Shown here: piece by piece, positions 44,532 through 55,628 of the stretch
Layout of the letters: every line of letters begins with the position of its first letter
How positions within the stretch are numbered: position 1 is the stretch's first letter
Origin: Ilumatobacteraceae bacterium
GTDB lineage: Bacteria; Actinomycetota; Acidimicrobiia; Acidimicrobiales; Ilumatobacteraceae
Reading direction: 5' to 3'
Assembly (NCBI GenBank): GCA_022843125.1
Contig: JALHOG010000010.1
Coordinates: 34,899-98,898, forward strand
DNA: 64,000 bases
The notes under the pieces: model-generated
Seen by the model: the letters and a program-made list of their open reading frames with translations, nothing else
The model's database searches: none
What the model was told of the DNA's origin: nothing
Position numbers and translations under genes: made by a program

Positions 44532-45848
44532 GTGCTGCGGCTTCAGCGATGGACGGACATGGACGACCGGGCGCGTCGCGCGCTGTTCGCGCGGGGGCTC
44601 GACGAGATCTTCGATCCTGGGCTCCGGGAGTCGATCGGCGCGCTGATCGACGACGTGCGCGTCCGCGGCGACGAGGCGGTCTGCGACGCCCTCGCCCGGT
44701 TCGACGGGGTCGACGTGACCCCCGACGGCCTGCGGGTCGGTGACGACGAGATCGACGCGGCCACCGTCAGCCCTGAGGTCGACGCCGCGATCGACGATGC
44801 GATCGCTCACCTGCGCGCCTTCAACGAGCAGCAGCTCGCACGCTCCGGCGACTGGTCGTTCGAATCCGAACCCGGCCTGACGGTCGGCGAGAAGATCACC
44901 CCGATCGTCTCGGCCGGGTTGTTCACCCCCTCGGGCAAGGCGAGCTACCCGAGCGTGACGTACCAGCTTGCGGTCCCCGCGTTGGTCGCGGGGGTCCCGA
45001 AGATCGTGAACGTCGTGCCACCGGTCCCCGGAGGTGGCGGCGTGGTCGACCCGGCAGTGCTGGTGGTGTGCCGCAAGCTCGCCCTGCGCGACGTCTTCCG
45101 GGTCAACGGGCCGGCGGGGATCGCCGCGCTCGGGTTCGGCACCGAGCGCATCCCGGCCGTCCGCAAGATCGTCGGCCCCGGCTCACCCGCGGTGACCCTC
45201 GCTCAGGTCGAGATGCAGCGCCACGGGGTCAGCACGATGATGCTGCTCGGCCCCACCGAGAGCGTGATCATCGCCGACGCCTCCGCCGACCCCGTCCGGA
45301 TCGCAGCTGACCTCCTCATCGAGGCAGAGCACGGCACCGACACATCGGTCGTCCTGATCACGACCAGCACCGATCTGGCAGCGGCCACCGACGCCCAGCT
45401 CGAGCGCCAGGTCGCGACCCTGCCCGTGCCCCGTGCCGAGGCCGCCCGCGCCGCGCTCGGGCCCAACGGGGGATGCGTGGTCGTCGACGACCTCGACACC
45501 GCGATCGACGTCGCGAACCGATACGCGGCCGAACATCTCCAGGTCGCGGTGGCCGATGCCGACATCGACCATGTCGTGGACGGGATCGTCAATGCGGGTG
45601 AGATCCTGATCGGTCAGCACACGCCGTTCAGCGCCGCCAACTTCGTCATCGGCTGCCCGGCATCATTGCCGACGAGCGGTTTCGCTCATGTCAGTTCGGG
45701 CATCACCGCCCACACCTTCTTGAAGCGCACGGCGATCGCCCGGGCGGACGAACAGGCGATGCGACGGATGGCTCCGTCGGTCATTGCGCTCGCCGACCAC
45801 GAGGGCTTCCCCGCCCATTCGGCGGCCCTTCGTCGACGCACTGCGTGA
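44532..45848 (+). CDS. Histidinol dehydrogenase family protein with altered active site
   Basis: A 438-residue NAD-dependent dehydrogenase of the HisD family by overall sequence (FTPSGKASYPS, KIVGPGS, LLGPTESVIIAD, AEHGTD, YAAEHLQVAV with the catalytic Glu334-His335). Compared with E. coli HisD, the zinc ligand Gln259 is Glu264 here and Asp360 is Asn370, while the substrate-binding Asn366-His367 pair is Pro376-Ala377; zinc ligands His262 and His419 are kept (His267, His429). Classic histidinol oxidation is therefore doubtful, and another alcohol or amino alcohol substrate is likely, as known for other HisD-family members. Start: GTG 44532 lies 8 bases after TACGAT. No other his genes are nearby. 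Confidence 0.85.
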   Translation: MLRLQRWTDMDDRARRALFARGLDEIFDPGLRESIGALIDDVRVRGDEAVCDALARFDGVDVTPDGLRVGDDEIDAATVSPEVDAAIDDAIAHLRAFNEQQLARSGDWSFESEPGLTVGEKITPIVSAGLFTPSGKASYPSVTYQLAVPALVAGVPKIVNVVPPVPGGGGVVDPAVLVVCRKLALRDVFRVNGPAGIAALGFGTERIPAVRKIVGPGSPAVTLAQVEMQRHGVSTMMLLGPTESVIIADASADPVRIAADLLIEAEHGTDTSVVLITTSTDLAAATDAQLERQVATLPVPRAEAARAALGPNGGCVVVDDLDTAIDVANRYAAEHLQVAVADADIDHVVDGIVNAGEILIGQHTPFSAANFVIGCPASLPTSGFAHVSSGITAHTFLKRTAIARADEQAMRRMAPSVIALADHEGFPAHSAALRRRTA

Positions 45849-45912
45849 GGAGCGTCAACTTTTCGGCGGTGAGCGCGTGTACGCGCACCCCCAGTGACCT
45901 ACGCTCGCGCTC

Positions 45913-46593
45913 GTGGCAACGATCCTGCTGGTCGAAGACGACGAACGCATCAGTGAGCCGTTGCTCCGGGTGTTGGCCACCGAGGGCTTCGACGTCATTC
46001 ATGCGGCGAACGGCACCGATGGTCTGAGCGCAGTCGCCGGCGGGCGTCCGAGCTTGGTCTTGCTCGACCTCACCCTGCCCGACATCGACGGCCTCGACGT
46101 GTGCCGCAAGATCCGCGAAGACCAGCCTGAGCTGCCCGTGATCATGCTCACCGCTCGTGCCGAGGAGATGGACGTCATCGTCGGTCTCGGCGCCGGCGCC
46201 GACGACTATGTGCCGAAGCCCTTCCGACTCGCCGAGCTGGTGGCTCGGATCCGGGCCCGCCTGCGCATCGCCGAGGCGGCCCACCAGATGCCACGTGAGC
46301 TGTCCGGCGGCCCGCTGCGAGTGAACACCGAGTCGCGGCGTGCGTACCTGAGCGGCAACGAGCTCGAGCTCACGTCCAAGGAGTTCGACCTCCTCGCGCT
46401 GCTGATGAGTCGCCCCGACGTGACGTTCACCCGCGAGCAGATCATGTCGACCGTCTGGGACGAGAACTACTGGGGTTCGACCCGCACGCTCGATACGCAC
46501 ATCTCGACGTTGCGACGCAAGATCGGCGACGACACCGACCCGCCGACGCTGATCGTCACCGTCCGCGGCGTCGGGTTCCGTTTCGAAGGCTGA
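45913..46593 (+). CDS. OmpR/PhoB-family response regulator
   Basis: A 226-residue two-component regulator. The receiver domain has VEDDER (acidic pocket), the phosphorylation site LVLLDLTLPDIDG, a LTARAE switch Thr and KPF Lys. The winged-helix DNA-binding domain has ELTSKEFDLLALLM and TLDTHISTLRRKIGDD, with RGVGFRF in the wing. The start GTG 45913 is 7 bases after TACGCT (45900-45905). The partner kinase follows after 12 bases. Confidence 0.96.
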   Translation: MATILLVEDDERISEPLLRVLATEGFDVIHAANGTDGLSAVAGGRPSLVLLDLTLPDIDGLDVCRKIREDQPELPVIMLTARAEEMDVIVGLGAGADDYVPKPFRLAELVARIRARLRIAEAAHQMPRELSGGPLRVNTESRRAYLSGNELELTSKEFDLLALLMSRPDVTFTREQIMSTVWDENYWGSTRTLDTHISTLRRKIGDDTDPPTLIVTVRGVGFRFEG

Positions 46594-46605
46594 GCTGGGC
46601 CGTCC

Positions 46606-47925
46606 GTGCGGCGCCGTCTCGTCATCTCCACGATCGCGATCGTCCTGGTCGTGCTCGGCACGATCGCCGTGCCGGTTGCCGTCATCGTCTACTCCGCTGC
46701 GGAGAGCCAGATCGAAGTCAACCTCCAGCAACAGGCCGACTCGATCCAGTCCTTCATCGGTCGTACGGTGACACCCGACTACGGAGCGGCGGCGGAGTTC
46801 GTGCTCGGCGACGACGATGGGATGCGGCTCGTCGACGATGTCACCGGAGAGGTGGTGTACGAGACCGCTCCCGAGGCACCACCCGATGCGCAGTCGATCA
46901 CGCGCATCGTCGACGACGGTGAGCTGACGGTCTGGACCGATGTCGAGGTCGTCAACGGCGACATCCAGAGGCGGCTCAACGTGCTGGCCGCGCTCGCATT
47001 CGGAGCGCTGCTCGCATCGGCCGGGCTGGCCGCCGTCCAAGCCCATCAGCTCGCCCGCCCACTCGAGCGACTTGCGGCCCGCGCAGCACGCATCGGTGAC
47101 GGCGACTTCAGCCGGACCCCGTTCACGCTCACGAACATCCCCGAGATCGACCGCATCGGGACAGCGCTCGACACGTCCGCGGAGCGTGTCGAGACGATGC
47201 TCGCCAACGAACGCCACTTCACCGCCGACGCCACGCACCAGCTGCGTACCGGCATCACCGGCATCGCGATGCGGTTCGAGATCCTCGCGCTGCGCCGCGA
47301 GCCCGACGTCATCACCGAGGCCAACGCCGGACTCGCCCAGACCGAACTGCTCAACGCGACGATCGACGAACTGCTCGCCGCCGCACGCAACCGGTCGACG
47401 CAGGAGCGTCAACCGTTCGACCTCACCCAACTCGTCAACGATCACGCCGACGAATGGCAGCCGAGGTTCGGGGCTGCTCGCCGCCACCTGTCGGTGATCA
47501 CGGCGGCGCCGGCGCCGGTGGTGTTCGGGACCAAGGGGTTGGCCGGTCAGGTGATCGACATCCTGATCGACAACACGCTCAAGCACGGCGAGGGCGCCGT
47601 GACGCTGATGATCGACGGGCCGTCGGTCGTCGTGATCGACCAGGGCAAGGGCATGACGCCCGACAAGCTCAAGACCGTGTTCGACGGGCCCGTCGACCCG
47701 GCCGCCAAGCACGGCCGCGGGCTCGCACTCGCCCGCCGGCTCGCCCAGGTCGACGGCGCGACCCTCGACGTGGTCGGCAACCAACCGCTGCGGATCCGCT
47801 ACCGGCTCGTCCGAGCCGATCCGGAGCCGGAGGGGCAACCGGTCGGCGCGTCAGCAGCGGGCAACGGAGCGGAGCAGATGGCGGGGAGTTCGCGCTACGG
47901 CGACATCCCTGAAGTGCTCGGCTGA
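46606..47925 (+). CDS. Membrane sensor histidine kinase
   Basis: A 439-residue kinase for the upstream regulator. Two membrane helices (about 7-30 and 127-147) flank a sensor loop of about 95 residues. A HAMP region follows, then the H box FTADATHQLRTGITGI (phospho-His; Gly where Pro is usual), N box ILIDNTLKHG, and G boxes VIDQGKGM and HGRGLALARRLA. The outer loop holds no recognised domain. The ligand is unknown. Starts at GTG 46606. Confidence 0.94.
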   Translation: MRRRLVISTIAIVLVVLGTIAVPVAVIVYSAAESQIEVNLQQQADSIQSFIGRTVTPDYGAAAEFVLGDDDGMRLVDDVTGEVVYETAPEAPPDAQSITRIVDDGELTVWTDVEVVNGDIQRRLNVLAALAFGALLASAGLAAVQAHQLARPLERLAARAARIGDGDFSRTPFTLTNIPEIDRIGTALDTSAERVETMLANERHFTADATHQLRTGITGIAMRFEILALRREPDVITEANAGLAQTELLNATIDELLAAARNRSTQERQPFDLTQLVNDHADEWQPRFGAARRHLSVITAAPAPVVFGTKGLAGQVIDILIDNTLKHGEGAVTLMIDGPSVVVIDQGKGMTPDKLKTVFDGPVDPAAKHGRGLALARRLAQVDGATLDVVGNQPLRIRYRLVRADPEPEGQPVGASAAGNGAEQMAGSSRYGDIPEVLG

Positions 47926-47954
47926 CCGAGCCTACGATGCACAACCGATCACGG

Positions 47955-50444
<2,490 letters not shown>

Positions 50445-50471
50445 GGGAACAGGGTACCAAGCTGACGTCCG

Positions 50472-50496
50472 AACCTGACACAATACGACTCAGGTT
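50472..50496. promoter_or_regulatory. HAIR-like (HspR) operator of clpB
   Basis: AACCTGA and TCAGGTT separated by 11 bases. Its spacing equals that of the HAIR consensus CTTGAGT-N7-ACTCAAG, with CCTGA/TCAGG in place of CTTGA/TCAAG. It covers the -35 zone of the clpB promoter. Confidence 0.55.
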
Positions 50497-50534
50497 TTCT
50501 CAGTGCTCCGCAACCCGAACGGGTTAGCGCTCGA

Positions 50535-51950
50535 TCACGGGACCGAGACGTCGATCGCCCAGGCCGAGCCGGTCGTCGGGCCTGCGGCCGGCGCGTCACG
50601 GCCCGCGGCGATGTCGCGGCCGAGCGAACCCAGGAAGCTCGTGACCGCCGGGTCGTCGACGGCCGTCAGGTAGTCGAGGTAGTTCGACTGGTCGTGACCG
50701 AACCCGTCGCCACCCCCGTCGAAGACAGCGACGACCTGGCCGTCTCGAGGCTGGTCGACTCCGGGACGCAACGTGACGAAGTCGGTCGCACCGTCGACCA
50801 TCATCCCTGGGTCGTGGATGGCAGCGCCAACGACGACCTCCGCCAGATCCGACGACCGGTCGACCGTGTGCTCGACCGCCGCGAACGCTGCGCCCACGCT
50901 GTGGTAGCCGATCTTGCCGAGGTTCCACGCCGTGCCCAACGGGTCGCGGTCGATCAGATCGTCGACGAGCGAACGACGCGCCTCGAAGCCCTCGACGACA
51001 TGACCGTGGCCGACCGCTTCCGCGATGATCGCCGCGTCGACCCGGTTCTGGACGACGAGCACCTGGGTCCACGGTCGGACGTCCGGCAGTTGGGGCGCCG
51101 AGTGGTACCCGAGCGCAGCGACGTGGGTGACACGGAAGCCGCCCTCACCGTTGAAGTGCTCGTCGGCGGCGAGGTCGAGCGCTGTGTCGGCCCCGTAGCT
51201 GTGGCCGACGATCACCAACTCACTGCCAGGCGGCACCCCGCGAGCGGCGAGGCCCTCGGCGATCATCTCTGCGTAGCGGTTGTCGGCGACCCGCGTGCTG
51301 CGTGACGACGGATAGGCGAACTGGTCGAGGTCGCGCACGGAGCGGTGCAGCGGGTCGAGACCGAAGTCCGGATCCGAGAGATCGGTGACGCCGGGGAGCA
51401 CCACGCCGTAGAGGCCGTCGGCGAGTCGCACGACCAGGAACTCGTCGGCGCGGATCTGGGAACTCGCCGTGTCGGTGGTGGCGCGGAGGATGAACTCCCG
51501 GCCGAGCTCGACGGCGCGATCTGCGCCGAGCACATACGGCTCGCGGACCTCGCCGTCGTAGGTCCCGCCACGATCCCCGTCGGCCACCGCGACCGGGAAG
51601 GTGACCGACGAGCACGCGTTCGACGGCGTGCGCACCGACGAGCGGGCGAACGCGAGCAGGCGTTCGACGAAGGACCGGTCGAGCCCGGCGGGCAGGCCCA
51701 GTGCGTCGGCTGCCTCGACCTGATCGGCGACGAGTTGGAGGAACAACGCCACTGCCGCGAGCTCGGCGGACCCAGATGCCCAGCGGCCGAGCGCGAGGGT
51801 CGAGAACCCGGCGAGCCCGACGTCGTCGAGTTCGCGCGCGGTCCCGGTACGGGCGCGGTCCAACTCGTCGGCCCATGCCACCCAGGTACGAACCGCGCGT
51901 CGCGAACGGTCGATGTCGATCGAGAGTGTCTGACCGGCTGCGCCTCCCAT
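50535..51950 (-). CDS. Alpha/beta hydrolase with N-terminal helical region
   Basis: A 471-residue protein. The first roughly 110 residues are helical (RAVRTWVAWADELDRA), like partner or export regions of ESX-related proteins. The C-terminal hydrolase domain has the nucleophile elbow VIVGHSYGADTALD (Ser), an oxyanion region and a late His in GFGHDQSNYLDYL; Asp in VVAVFDGGGDG may complete the triad. The fold fits esterase or lipase. No signal peptide is seen. The stop of the upstream WXG100-like gene is 1 base before this ATG, so the two are coupled. Confidence 0.72.
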   Translation of the reverse strand: MGGAAGQTLSIDIDRSRRAVRTWVAWADELDRARTGTARELDDVGLAGFSTLALGRWASGSAELAAVALFLQLVADQVEAADALGLPAGLDRSFVERLLAFARSSVRTPSNACSSVTFPVAVADGDRGGTYDGEVREPYVLGADRAVELGREFILRATTDTASSQIRADEFLVVRLADGLYGVVLPGVTDLSDPDFGLDPLHRSVRDLDQFAYPSSRSTRVADNRYAEMIAEGLAARGVPPGSELVIVGHSYGADTALDLAADEHFNGEGGFRVTHVAALGYHSAPQLPDVRPWTQVLVVQNRVDAAIIAEAVGHGHVVEGFEARRSLVDDLIDRDPLGTAWNLGKIGYHSVGAAFAAVEHTVDRSSDLAEVVVGAAIHDPGMMVDGATDFVTLRPGVDQPRDGQVVAVFDGGGDGFGHDQSNYLDYLTAVDDPAVTSFLGSLGRDIAAGRDAPAAGPTTGSAWAIDVSVP

Positions 51951-51951
51951 G

Positions 51952-52284
51952 TCACTCGACCCAGGCGTACGGACGGACGGGCGGAGCAAGCAGCGATCGG
52001 ATCGCCGGATCGAGATCTCGATACTCACGCATGCGCCGATGGTGGTCGTCGCACACGTCGGCGCGGCGGTCACACTCGGATGCGACAGAGCGCAGTTCCG
52101 TGGCGGCACCGTCGAGATCGCTCGCCGCTGCGCCGAGCGCGTCGGCGCACGCCTCGGCGACCGGGCCTGCCGACAGGTGTTCAGCCAATGGCCAGCGAGC
52201 GACCTCGACGGCCCGCTGGGACAATCTCGCCGCCATGGCGCGTGACCGGGCCGCCGCTCGCCGGTACTCGGATGCCGTGGGCAT
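51952..52284 (-). CDS. Small helical protein, WXG100-like
   Basis: A 110-residue protein with no membrane segment. Two long helices (ASEYRRAAARSRAMAARLSQRA and ASDLDGAATELRSVASECDRRADV, split) are joined near PLAEHL. The size and two-helix hairpin resemble ESX/WXG100 proteins, but the WxG triplet is not clear. The start ATG 52284 has a strong GGGAGG ribosome site 5 bases upstream. It is immediately followed by the hydrolase gene, whose N-terminal helices could pair with it. Confidence 0.6.
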   Translation of the reverse strand: MPTASEYRRAAARSRAMAARLSQRAVEVARWPLAEHLSAGPVAEACADALGAAASDLDGAATELRSVASECDRRADVCDDHHRRMREYRDLDPAIRSLLAPPVRPYAWVE

Positions 52285-52448
52285 GGTCCCTCCCTGCGTC
52301 AGGACGCGCCAGACCACACCGCCGCGTCACGCCTCGTGCAGAACGCCGCTCGATGACGTGTCTGCGACACGGCCACCGACGGCTTCGATCGGGCTGTCGC
52401 CGACGGCTCGGCCCACTGCGAACGTACCGATCGCACCGAGCGGGGGGA

Positions 52449-52466
52449 ACGGGGAGGAGTCCCCGT
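52449..52466 (-). terminator. Short hairpin downstream of rskA
   Basis: ACGGGGA, loop GGAG, TCCCCGT, 4 bases beyond the rskA stop on the minus strand; no T run. Confidence 0.45.
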
Positions 52467-52470
52467 CGGG

Positions 52471-53190
52471 TCAGGCCGTCACGGACGCTGCGTAGAGGAT
52501 CGGCTCGGACGGCACCGAGGCACCGCCCTCGTCCTCGACGGTCAGACCCCACGCGGCCGGCGTGACCGGCGCAGCGAGCTCGACGACGACGCCGAGCTCC
52601 CCGTCGCGCGCCGGATCGAGCAGGCCCATCGGGACGGGCTGCCCGTCAGCGTCGATCAGCCAGAGCTCGTACGCCTGACCGTCCGGCGCCTCGGGGAGCC
52701 CCGACGCGACGATCGCGGCGCGCTCGGCGTTCCAGACGACTCGGACCGTTCCGGCGCCGTCGCCGCTCAGTTGCGCGACCTGCGCCCCTGGTTCGGCCAT
52801 CATCGCCGTGACCTGGTCACCGAGATCGTCGCCACCTTGCGCGCCGACGATCCACGCGCCGGCGACGAAGCACAGCGCTGCCGCCGCGATCGACGCCATC
52901 GCCGTCACCGGACGCGACCGGCGCCGATCGGCGAGGCGCACGACGGCGCCGGGAAGCGGCGACAGCTGCCTCGTCGTCGCCACCTCGGCGAGGACGCTCG
53001 CGCGCAAGCCGCCCGGCGGCGCGACGGTCGTGAGCCCGCCGAGCTCGGCCGCCGTTGCGCGGAACTCACGCACGTCGGTGCGGCAGATCTCGCACGACGA
53101 GTAGTGCGCCTCGAACGCCAGCCGTTCACGCTCGTCGAGCGCGTCGAGCGCGTACGCGGCGCCGAGATGATGGATCTCGATGTCACTCAT
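52471..53190 (-). CDS. rskA: Anti-sigma K factor RskA
   Basis: A 239-residue single-pass membrane anti-sigma factor. The cytoplasmic domain has the zinc-binding HxxxCxxC (His29, Cys33, Cys36); a membrane helix follows (about 95-115), then an outer RskA domain with AYELWLIDADGQPVPMGLL and the ending EPILYAAS. It should hold SigK inactive until cleaved by regulated proteolysis. The start overlaps the sigK stop by 4 bases. Confidence 0.93.
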   Translation of the reverse strand: MSDIEIHHLGAAYALDALDERERLAFEAHYSSCEICRTDVREFRATAAELGGLTTVAPPGGLRASVLAEVATTRQLSPLPGAVVRLADRRRSRPVTAMASIAAAALCFVAGAWIVGAQGGDDLGDQVTAMMAEPGAQVAQLSGDGAGTVRVVWNAERAAIVASGLPEAPDGQAYELWLIDADGQPVPMGLLDPARDGELGVVVELAAPVTPAAWGLTVEDEGGASVPSEPILYAASVTA

Positions 53191-53816
53191 GCCGGTGCTC
53201 CCAGTTCATCGCGCAGTCGGATCATGCCATCTCGGATGCGCGTCTTGATCGTGCCCTCCGGTTCACCGAGCAGTGCCGCGACCTCCCGATACGTGTGGCC
53301 GCCGAAGTAGGCGAGCTCCACGGCCTCGCGCTGCATGACGGTCAGCCGGTCGAGCGCCTTGCGAACCCGGCGCCGCTCGAACTCGGTGTGGTCGCGGTCG
53401 ACCACGGGTTCGGCGACGACGTCGTGGTCCCGGTCGATCGCCTTCACGCCTTCGCGCTCGACACGGTCGCGCGACGACTGTTCCGACCGGACACGGTCGA
53501 CGGCACGACGATGGGCGATGGTGGCGAACCACGAGGTGACGGATCCGCGTGTGCCGTCGAAGCGGGGGGCGAGCCGCCAGATCTCCACGAAGACCTCCTG
53601 GACGACCTCTTCGCTCTGCGACGGATCGCGGACGACCCGGAGGACGATGCCGTGTACCAGGCCGGCCGTCGCGTCGTAGAGCTCGGCGAATGCACCCTGG
53701 TCGCCGCGGCCGGAACGCTGCATGAGCACGGCGAGCGGATCACCGTGGGGGTCGGCTGCCGCATCGCGTGCGACCCGCGGAGTGACCCGCCTCAGCACGC
53801 GCATGACCGAACCCAT
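53187..53816 (-). CDS. sigK: ECF sigma factor SigK
   Basis: A 209-residue group 4 sigma factor. Region 2 reads QGAFAELYDATAGLVHGIVLRVVRD then EEVVQEVFVEIWRLAPRFD (the -10 recognition surface), split around residues 40-90. Region 4 has LTVMQREAVELAYFGGHTYREVAALLGEPEGTIKTRIRDG, again split (about 150-190). The order sigK-rskA and the nearby fasciclin gene match the mycobacterial SigK locus. ATG 53816 is preferred to a TTG 15 bases upstream. A CAATCC-N15-CCGAAC site on the same strand (53907-53933) suggests autoregulation. Confidence 0.92.
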   Translation of the reverse strand: MGSVMRVLRRVTPRVARDAAADPHGDPLAVLMQRSGRGDQGAFAELYDATAGLVHGIVLRVVRDPSQSEEVVQEVFVEIWRLAPRFDGTRGSVTSWFATIAHRRAVDRVRSEQSSRDRVEREGVKAIDRDHDVVAEPVVDRDHTEFERRRVRKALDRLTVMQREAVELAYFGGHTYREVAALLGEPEGTIKTRIRDGMIRLRDELGAPA

Positions 53817-53906
53817 GCCCGATGCTCGCAAACCCCAACCGTGACGCGGGGGATCGATCGCACGTCACACGGCTCACACGACGACCAGACCATCAACACA
53901 CGAGAC

Positions 53907-53933
53907 GTTCGGAGCATCGGCGTCGTTGGATTG
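53907..53933 (-). promoter_or_regulatory. SigK-type promoter of sigK-rskA
   Basis: Minus strand: CAATCC (53928-53933), 15 bases, CCGAAC (53907-53912). It is close to the mycobacterial SigK hexamers CCATCC and CCGAAT. Confidence 0.65.
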
Positions 53934-53951
53934 CCACCGACGATCGAGGAT

Positions 53952-53978
53952 CCATCCACGTCCCCGACGGCTCCGAAC
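53952..53978 (+). promoter_or_regulatory. SigK-type promoter of the molybdenum oxidoreductase
   Basis: CCATCC (53952-53957), 15 bases, CCGAAC (53973-53978), then 7 bases to ATG 53986, giving a leaderless start. Confidence 0.72.
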
Positions 53979-53985
53979 GGTCGCC

Positions 53986-55566
53986 ATGGCCGTATCCGAC
54001 ATCACCACCCCTCGAGTCCGCGGCGCGGTCTCCGGACTGCTCGCCGCCCTCGCCGCCCTCGCCGTCGCCGAACTCGTCGCAGGGACTCGCCGCGACCTGC
54101 AATCGCCGGTGCTCGATGTCGGTGATCGCGTCGTCGACGCGGTGCCGCGTCCGATCAAGGACCTCGCGATCGACTGGTTCGGCACGGCCGACAAGGTTGC
54201 GCTGCTGGCCGGCATCGGCGCACTCCTCGCGATCTACGCAGCCTTCGTCGGCGTCGTGGCGGTCGGGCGGCGATGGCGGTGGGCGATCGCCGGTGTCGGC
54301 GCATTCGGGGTGGTCGGGGCCTACGCCTCGCAGACGACCCGACGGGCGACCGAGTGGTACGCCGTGCTCCCCAGCCTCGTCGGCGGCGTCGCGGGCGCGC
54401 TGGTGCTGTGGGCGCTGCGCCGAGCGCTGCTCGGACCCGCACTCGCCGACGGCACAGCGAACTCCGACGGCGCCTCGGTGTCGCCCGGCACGATCGGTCG
54501 CCGTTCCTTCGTCGTCGCCTCGGCCGCGACGGCCACCGGTGCGGCAGCGACCGCAGCGCTCGGACGCCGGCTCGCGCAGCGGTACGACGTGGGGTCACAG
54601 CGATCGTCGCTGGCCCTCCCACCTCCTCGCGACCCGTTGGCGGCAGCGCCGCCCGCGGTCCAGGCGAGCGCCGAGGGCGTCTCACCGTTCTTCACCCCGA
54701 ACCGCGACTTCTACCGCATCGACACGGCGCTCACGGTGCCGCGCGTGTCGATCGAGAACTGGCAGATGACGATCGGCGGCATGGTGCGGCGACCGATCAC
54801 GCTGTCGTACGCCGACCTCCTCGAGCGCGAGATCGTCGAGTCCGACATCACGCTGACCTGCGTCTCGAACGAGGTCGGCGGCTCGCTGATCGGCAACGCG
54901 CGCTGGCTGGGGGTGCGGCTCGACGATCTCCTCGACGACGCCGGCATCGAGCCCGATGCCGACCAGATCGTCGGCCGATCCGTCGACGGTTGGACGAGCG
55001 GCTTCCCCGTCGCATCGCTCGACGGGCGGGACTCGTTGATCGCGATCGGCATGAACGGCGAGCCGCTCCCGCTGGAGCACGGCTACCCCGCCCGCCTGAT
55101 CGTGCCCGGCCTGTACGGCTACGTGTCGGCCACCAAGTGGTTGACGTCGATCGAACTCGCGCGCTTCGACCGGTTCGACGCGTACTGGGTCGAGCGCGAC
55201 TGGTCGGACGACGGAACGATCAAGGTGCAGAGCCGGATCGACACGCCCCGCGGTCTTGCGACGCTGCCGGCAGGCTCCACGATGATCGCCGGAGTCGCGT
55301 GGGCCCAGCGCCGCGGCATCGACCGCGTCGAGGTGCAGATCGATGACGGCGAGTGGGTCGACGCGGCGCTCGCCGACGAGTTGAACATCGACACATGGCG
55401 CCAATGGTCGCACCGCTGGGACGCGACACCCGGACGGCACTCGATCCGCGTCCGCGCAGCCGAACGCGATGGGTCGGGGGAATCAGCCATCCAGACCGAC
55501 GAGCGCTCCGAACCTTTCCCGAGCGGCGCCACCGGACGACACCAGATCATCGTGATCGTCGAGTGA
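53986..55566 (+). CDS. Membrane-anchored sulfite-oxidase-family molybdenum oxidoreductase
   Basis: A 526-residue protein. About four membrane helices (about 14-33, 70-92, 98-114, 124-146) precede an internal Tat-like segment IGRRSFVVASAATATGAAA (170-188) and the SUOX-fold molybdopterin domain (about 235-400) with Cys292 in LTCVSNEVGG as the likely Mo ligand. A C-terminal dimerisation-type beta domain follows (about 410-520, VQSRIDTPRG and VEVQIDDGEW). The substrate is unknown; relatives oxidise sulfite or reduce protein methionine sulfoxide. It sits under a SigK-type promoter, divergent from sigK and upstream of the fasciclin gene. Confidence 0.9.
   Translation: MAVSDITTPRVRGAVSGLLAALAALAVAELVAGTRRDLQSPVLDVGDRVVDAVPRPIKDLAIDWFGTADKVALLAGIGALLAIYAAFVGVVAVGRRWRWAIAGVGAFGVVGAYASQTTRRATEWYAVLPSLVGGVAGALVLWALRRALLGPALADGTANSDGASVSPGTIGRRSFVVASAATATGAAATAALGRRLAQRYDVGSQRSSLALPPPRDPLAAAPPAVQASAEGVSPFFTPNRDFYRIDTALTVPRVSIENWQMTIGGMVRRPITLSYADLLEREIVESDITLTCVSNEVGGSLIGNARWLGVRLDDLLDDAGIEPDADQIVGRSVDGWTSGFPVASLDGRDSLIAIGMNGEPLPLEHGYPARLIVPGLYGYVSATKWLTSIELARFDRFDAYWVERDWSDDGTIKVQSRIDTPRGLATLPAGSTMIAGVAWAQRRGIDRVEVQIDDGEWVDAALADELNIDTWRQWSHRWDATPGRHSIRVRAAERDGSGESAIQTDERSEPFPSGATGRHQIIVIVE
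55487..55513 (+). promoter_or_regulatory. SigK-type promoter of the fasciclin gene
   Basis: CCATCC (55487-55492), 15 bases, CCGAAC (55508-55513), inside the 3' end of the oxidoreductase gene and about 115 bases before the fasciclin start. Confidence 0.65.
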
Positions 55567-55628
55567 TCCGCCGCCGGAACCACCAACCCCAACCCGAACA
55601 CCCCACCCCACCCCCACTGGAGGACACC

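Noticed and set aside
52285..52470. Extra small gene between the WXG100-like gene and rskA
   Set aside because: No frame with protein-like composition or start signal; it contains only the short hairpin at 52449-52466.
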